Positions 63,015-64,000 of a DNA stretch of 64,000 nt are shown piece after piece. The stretch spans positions 1 through 64,000 of the forward strand of contig JAFYNQ010000004.1 in NCBI GenBank assembly GCA_017548065.1. The letters run 5' to 3'. How positions within the stretch are numbered: the stretch's first letter is position 1; the number at the start of each line of letters is the position of its first letter. Made by a program: the position numbers and the translations under genes. This DNA is from Oscillospiraceae bacterium. Lineage in GTDB: Bacteria > Bacillota > Clostridia > Oscillospirales > Oscillospiraceae. The notes beneath the pieces are model-generated. The model worked only from the letters and a program-made list of their open reading frames with translations, made no database searches and was not told the origin of the DNA.

Positions 63015-64000
63015 ATGCTGAAGGGAAAAACTGTACTGCTGGGCGTTACCGGCGGCATTGCTGCCTATAAGGCCGCTGCCCTGGCCTCTGCCCTTGTAAA
63101 GCTGCATGCCTGCGTGGAAGTGGTCATGACCAAAAACGCCACAGAGTTCATTGCGCCGCTGACCTTTGAACAGCTCACCGGCAACCGCACCATGATCGAT
63201 ACCTTTGACCGGAACTTTGTCCATCAGGTGGAGCACATCTCCCTGGCGCAGAGAACCGACCTGGTGATCATTGCCCCTGCCACTGCCAATGTGTGCGCAA
63301 AGCTTGCCCACGGACTGGCAGATGACATGCTGACCACCACTGTTCTTGCCTGCAAATGCCCCAAGCTGATCGCTCCGGCAATGAACACCAATATGTACGA
63401 GAATCCCGTGACCCAGGACAATCTGCAGCTGCTGCGGAAATACGGCTGGAACGTGATCACACCTGCCTCCGGGCGTCTTGCCTGCGGCGCTGTGGGTGCC
63501 GGCAAGCTGCCGGAGCCGGAGGACCTGGTGCAGTATATCCTCCGTGAGATCGCCCTGCCCCATGACCTGGAGGGCAAGACAGTGCTGGTCACCGCCGGCG
63601 CCACCCAAGAGTCACTGGATCCCGTGCGCTACCTGACAAACCACTCCACCGGCAAAATGGGCTGCGCCATTGCGGAAGCTGCCATGCTTCGCGGTGCAAA
63701 GGTCATTTTGGTCTGCGGCGCTGTCAGCGCCAAGCTGCCGCCCTTTGTGACAGTGGTGAACACCGTTTCTGCCCAGGATATGTTTGAGGCAGTGGCACAG
63801 TATGCCAAGGATGCCGATTTCATTTTCAAGGCTGCCGCTGTGGCTGACTACACCCCCACAGATTACTGCGACGACAAGATGAAAAAGCGTGACGGCGAGC
63901 TGTCCATCCCCTTGAAGCGCACCACAGACATCCTGGCATGGCTGGGCGAAAACCGTCGGGACGGCCAGGTGATCTGCGGCTTCTCCATGGAGACAAAGGA
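63015..64000 (+). CDS. coaBC: Phosphopantothenoylcysteine synthetase/decarboxylase, 3' end outside the window
   Basis: 328 codons visible, ATG after AAGGAGG. The N-terminal flavin-dependent decarboxylase domain (CoaC) has GVTGGIAAYK, the catalytic HIS motif (VEHIS), PAMNTNMYENP and ACGAVGAGKLPEPED. The synthetase domain (CoaB) begins near residue 185 with VTAGATQESLDPVRYLTNHSTGKMG. It converts 4'-phosphopantothenate to phosphopantetheine, the steps after coaX. It continues past the right edge of the window. Confidence 0.97.
   Translation, partial: MLKGKTVLLGVTGGIAAYKAAALASALVKLHACVEVVMTKNATEFIAPLTFEQLTGNRTMIDTFDRNFVHQVEHISLAQRTDLVIIAPATANVCAKLAHGLADDMLTTTVLACKCPKLIAPAMNTNMYENPVTQDNLQLLRKYGWNVITPASGRLACGAVGAGKLPEPEDLVQYILREIALPHDLEGKTVLVTAGATQESLDPVRYLTNHSTGKMGCAIAEAAMLRGAKVILVCGAVSAKLPPFVTVVNTVSAQDMFEAVAQYAKDADFIFKAAAVADYTPTDYCDDKMKKRDGELSIPLKRTTDILAWLGENRRDGQVICGFSMETK

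Overview
The window looks like a chromosome segment of an anaerobic Gram-positive gut Firmicute, most likely an Oscillospirales/Oscillospiraceae relative. This is inferred from the moderately high G+C, consensus sigma-A promoters with AGGAGG-type ribosome sites, lipobox lipoproteins with no outer-membrane genes, a NapH-type polyferredoxin/TlpA protein with a CD1871A-like C-terminus, a yybP-ykoY manganese riboswitch, and hairpin-ended intergenic repeats. There is no rRNA, tRNA, CRISPR array, transposase or phage gene. Most intergenic gaps carry readable promoters and factor-independent terminators.

Layout, left to right. (1) 1-3.0 kb, minus: the 5' part of a giant secreted beta-helix surface protein. 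(2) 3.3-8.6 kb, plus: a 1,763-residue protein joining a TIR domain, a STAND-like NTPase, a long helical region and a complete SecA-like translocase ATPase core; this is the most unusual gene here. (3) 8.7-11.7 kb: a MacB-type ABC exporter. (4) 11.8-15.6 kb: an AraC regulator divergent from a three-gene sugar-catabolism operon, with three 22-bp-spaced TTGCAA-like repeats between them. (5) 15.8-24.5 kb, 27.3-34.5 kb and 43.5-49.9 kb, all minus: three paralogous giant membrane-anchored surface proteins (2,889, 2,397 and 2,146 residues). They share an N-terminal signal anchor, 5-8 copies of an unrecognised repeat of about 160 residues (YW repeat) and 3-6 copies of an unrecognised CxxC / beta-helix module. 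(6) Between them lie a ferredoxin/thioredoxin membrane redox pair, gpsA, a flavin reductase, an M20 peptidase, azlCD, a Mn2+-riboswitch operon (mntP-vanZ-lipoprotein) and an MBOAT/DHHW O-acetylation pair. (7) 50-53.7 kb: two tandem neutral-ceramidase-like hydrolases sit immediately upstream of the third giant gene, with a divergent LysR regulator. (8) 53.8-64 kb: housekeeping genes (NudC, an MBL hydrolase, glyoxalase I, a CCA-adding enzyme fused to a multi-TM domain, PlsC, an alanine-type aminotransferase, a D,D-carboxypeptidase, and the CoA-pathway genes coaX, an ECF S-component and coaBC).

Functionally, about 25 kb (roughly 40%) of the window encodes giant modular exoproteins. Their sense codons almost never include TTA, CTA or TCA, which creates spurious antisense reading frames of 1,000-2,500 codons. 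The TIR-SecA fusion next to the first giant gene could be an NAD-cleaving immune protein with a SecA-derived motor, or a dedicated export ATPase; the sequence alone does not decide.
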